From Anaerolineae bacterium (GTDB taxonomy: Bacteria; Chloroflexota; Anaerolineae; B4-G1): 6,401 bases of DNA. Location of the stretch: NCBI GenBank assembly GCA_030612585.1, contig JAUWNP010000236.1, positions 1 through 6,401 of the forward strand. Direction: 5' to 3'. The first letter of the stretch is position 1. Each line of letters opens with the position of its first letter. The notes below the pieces were generated by a model. The model saw only the letters and a program-made list of their open reading frames with translations, made no database searches and was not told the DNA's origin. Made by a program: the position numbers and the translations under genes. This document shows positions 5,494 through 6,401 of this stretch, piece by piece.

Positions 5494-6251
5494 TTGTCCC
5501 GGCATGACCGAGTACAACTGCGCCTTGAGGACCGGATACCAGCCGGTGTTGAAGAGGCCCATCAGCCCCAGCAGCAGCAACTTGGCCCAGAAGCCCGGCG
5601 CCAGCAGGAAGGCAGGGAACAGCGCCAACTCCACCACCGTGCTCAGGCGCAGGTAGCGCAGACCGCGCACGCGCTCCAAGAGCGGGATGAGCAGCAGGTT
5701 GCCCAGCAGCCCCACGCCCGTCCACACCGCCACCGCCGCGCCCGCCTGGGCGGGCGTCGCGCCCACCACGTCCACAAAGTACAGCGCCAGGAAGCCTAAC
5801 AGCACGTCCAGCATCAGGTGTCGGAACATTCCAGTAGCGTCAGCCAGCGCAGCACCTCGCGCCGCCGCAGCGCGCGCCAGCCGAGGCCCAGCGCCACCGC
5901 CGCGCCCAGAGCGATGGGGCCGGCCACTACGCCCAGCGAACCGGCGAGGGTCCAGCGCGCCATGTTCTGCTCGTGGCGGGCGGTGTCGGTGTCCATCAGC
6001 GTCGCCTGCGACAGACTGACAAACGCGCCCGAGGCGGGGTAAAAGAGGATGAATGAGAGGAGTAGGACGGGGAAACTCTGGCTCAGCGCTGTGAGCAGCA
6101 GCGCCAGGGCGAACACAAGACCGCCCCCCAGGATCAGCACGTTCCGTTTCCACACATCACCCAGGATGCCGAGGAAGGGCTCGACGAGGCTGCTGACCAC
6201 ACCAGGCAGCCCCAGCAGCAGGCCAATCTGGACATAACTCAGCCCTACCCT
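5455..6251 (-). pseudogene. Decayed MFS transporter gene
   Basis: The reverse strand encodes recognisable MFS helices in two frames. The first (6251 to 5817) reads LSYVQIGLLLGLPG through the motif-A-like LGILGDVWKR and on to LRWLTLLECSD. The second (5817 to 5455) continues LMLDVLLGFLALYFVDVVG to LYSVMPGQ. Four lesions are visible. The 5' end lacks a start and TM1, because a stop lies at 6252-6254. TM5 runs straight into RREVLRWL (TM7), so TM6 and the central loop appear deleted. An extra AC (about 5818-5821) breaks the frame inside SDLMLDV. After PGQ the last helices are replaced by the octamer repeat. Only about nine of twelve helices remain, so a working carrier is unlikely. A sequencing error could explain the frameshift but not the other losses. 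The usual substrate is unknown. Confidence 0.82.
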
Positions 6252-6399
6252 TCATCCTCCGCCCATAGCCGTTCCTCATTGAACGTGACGATCTCGACCC
6301 GCTCCACCCGTGCTCCGATTTCGTGCTTGATCAGTCCAAGTCTCGCAGACGCTTTACGATCTCATGCCCGTACTCTGGAAAGTAGCGCCCGATCAGGGT
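6245..6399 (-). pseudogene. C-terminal remnant of an unidentified protein, probably frameshifted
   Basis: On the reverse strand one frame gives TLIGRYFPEYGHEIVKRLRD before a TGA at 6331-6333. A second frame takes over with LGLIKHEIGARVERVEIV and ends EERLWAEDEG at TAG 6245-6247. Restoring a single base near 6338-6345 joins them into one charged, helical-looking stretch of about 52 residues, which is why I treat it as one gene. Its upstream part lies outside the window. I do not recognise the family. It ends 3 nt before the surviving start of the MFS pseudogene, so a deletion may have fused the two loci. Confidence 0.35.
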
Positions 6400-6401
6400 A
6401 A

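Noticed and set aside
5418..5496. Octamer repeats as a CRISPR array or a simple microsatellite
   Set aside because: There are no spacers, and the unit inverts at the centre, so it is a palindromic repeat rather than a CRISPR array or one-directional slippage tract.
5494..6237. Several plus-strand ORFs opposite the MFS pseudogene
   Set aside because: They are rich in Arg, Pro, Ser and Ala, without domains, and lie antisense to clear membrane helices on the minus strand.

Overview
The window looks like a piece of a GC-rich bacterial chromosome, most probably from the phylum Chloroflexota (Anaerolineae-like). That placement is an inference. It rests on the protein flavour (a MiaB protein with a Chloroflexota-style C-terminus, an NDP-forming acyl-CoA synthetase, and a fosmidomycin-resistance-type MFS carrier) and on several families of short palindromic or tandem repeats of the sort I associate with that phylum. 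I see no rRNA, tRNA, CRISPR array, phage gene or transposase.

Layout from left to right. (1) Positions 1-1284, minus strand: the N-terminal 428 residues of an NDP-forming acyl-CoA synthetase. It starts at TTG behind a strong Shine-Dalgarno and runs off the left edge. The long open frame on the plus strand here is only its antisense. (2) Positions 1285-1462: a divergent intergenic region with a near-consensus sigma-70-type promoter whose predicted +1 falls on the start codon of the next gene. (3) Positions 1463-2851, plus: miaB, the tRNA 2-methylthiolation enzyme, with a small palindromic element inserted in frame. (4) Positions 2844-4025, plus: a 12-TM MFS transporter of the fosmidomycin-resistance (Fsr) type, overlapping miaB by 8 bp. 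(5) Positions 4026-4263: a repeat-rich intergenic segment with a decamer-based hairpin nested inside inverted and direct repeats. (6) Positions 4264-5472, plus: a MalY/PatB-type PLP enzyme (C-S lyase, annotated as an aminotransferase). (7) Positions 5418-5493: an octamer-based hairpin repeat that encodes the C-termini of both the PLP enzyme and the convergent gene. (8) Positions 5455-6251, minus: a broken MFS transporter gene with a missing 5' end, an apparent internal deletion, a 2-bp frameshift and a replaced 3' end. (9) Positions 6245-6401, minus: the C-terminal remnant of an unidentified gene, probably also frameshifted.

Functionally, miaB and the MFS gene form a translationally coupled pair. 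The acyl-CoA synthetase is divergently transcribed and the PLP enzyme has its own intergenic region, so these are ordinary metabolic and housekeeping genes rather than one dedicated system. I did not find a convincing new multi-gene system. The real interest lies in the three structurally different small palindromic repeats in about 3.4 kb: one lies inside a core gene, one supplies both C-termini of a convergent pair, and one may sit inside a MITE-like structure.
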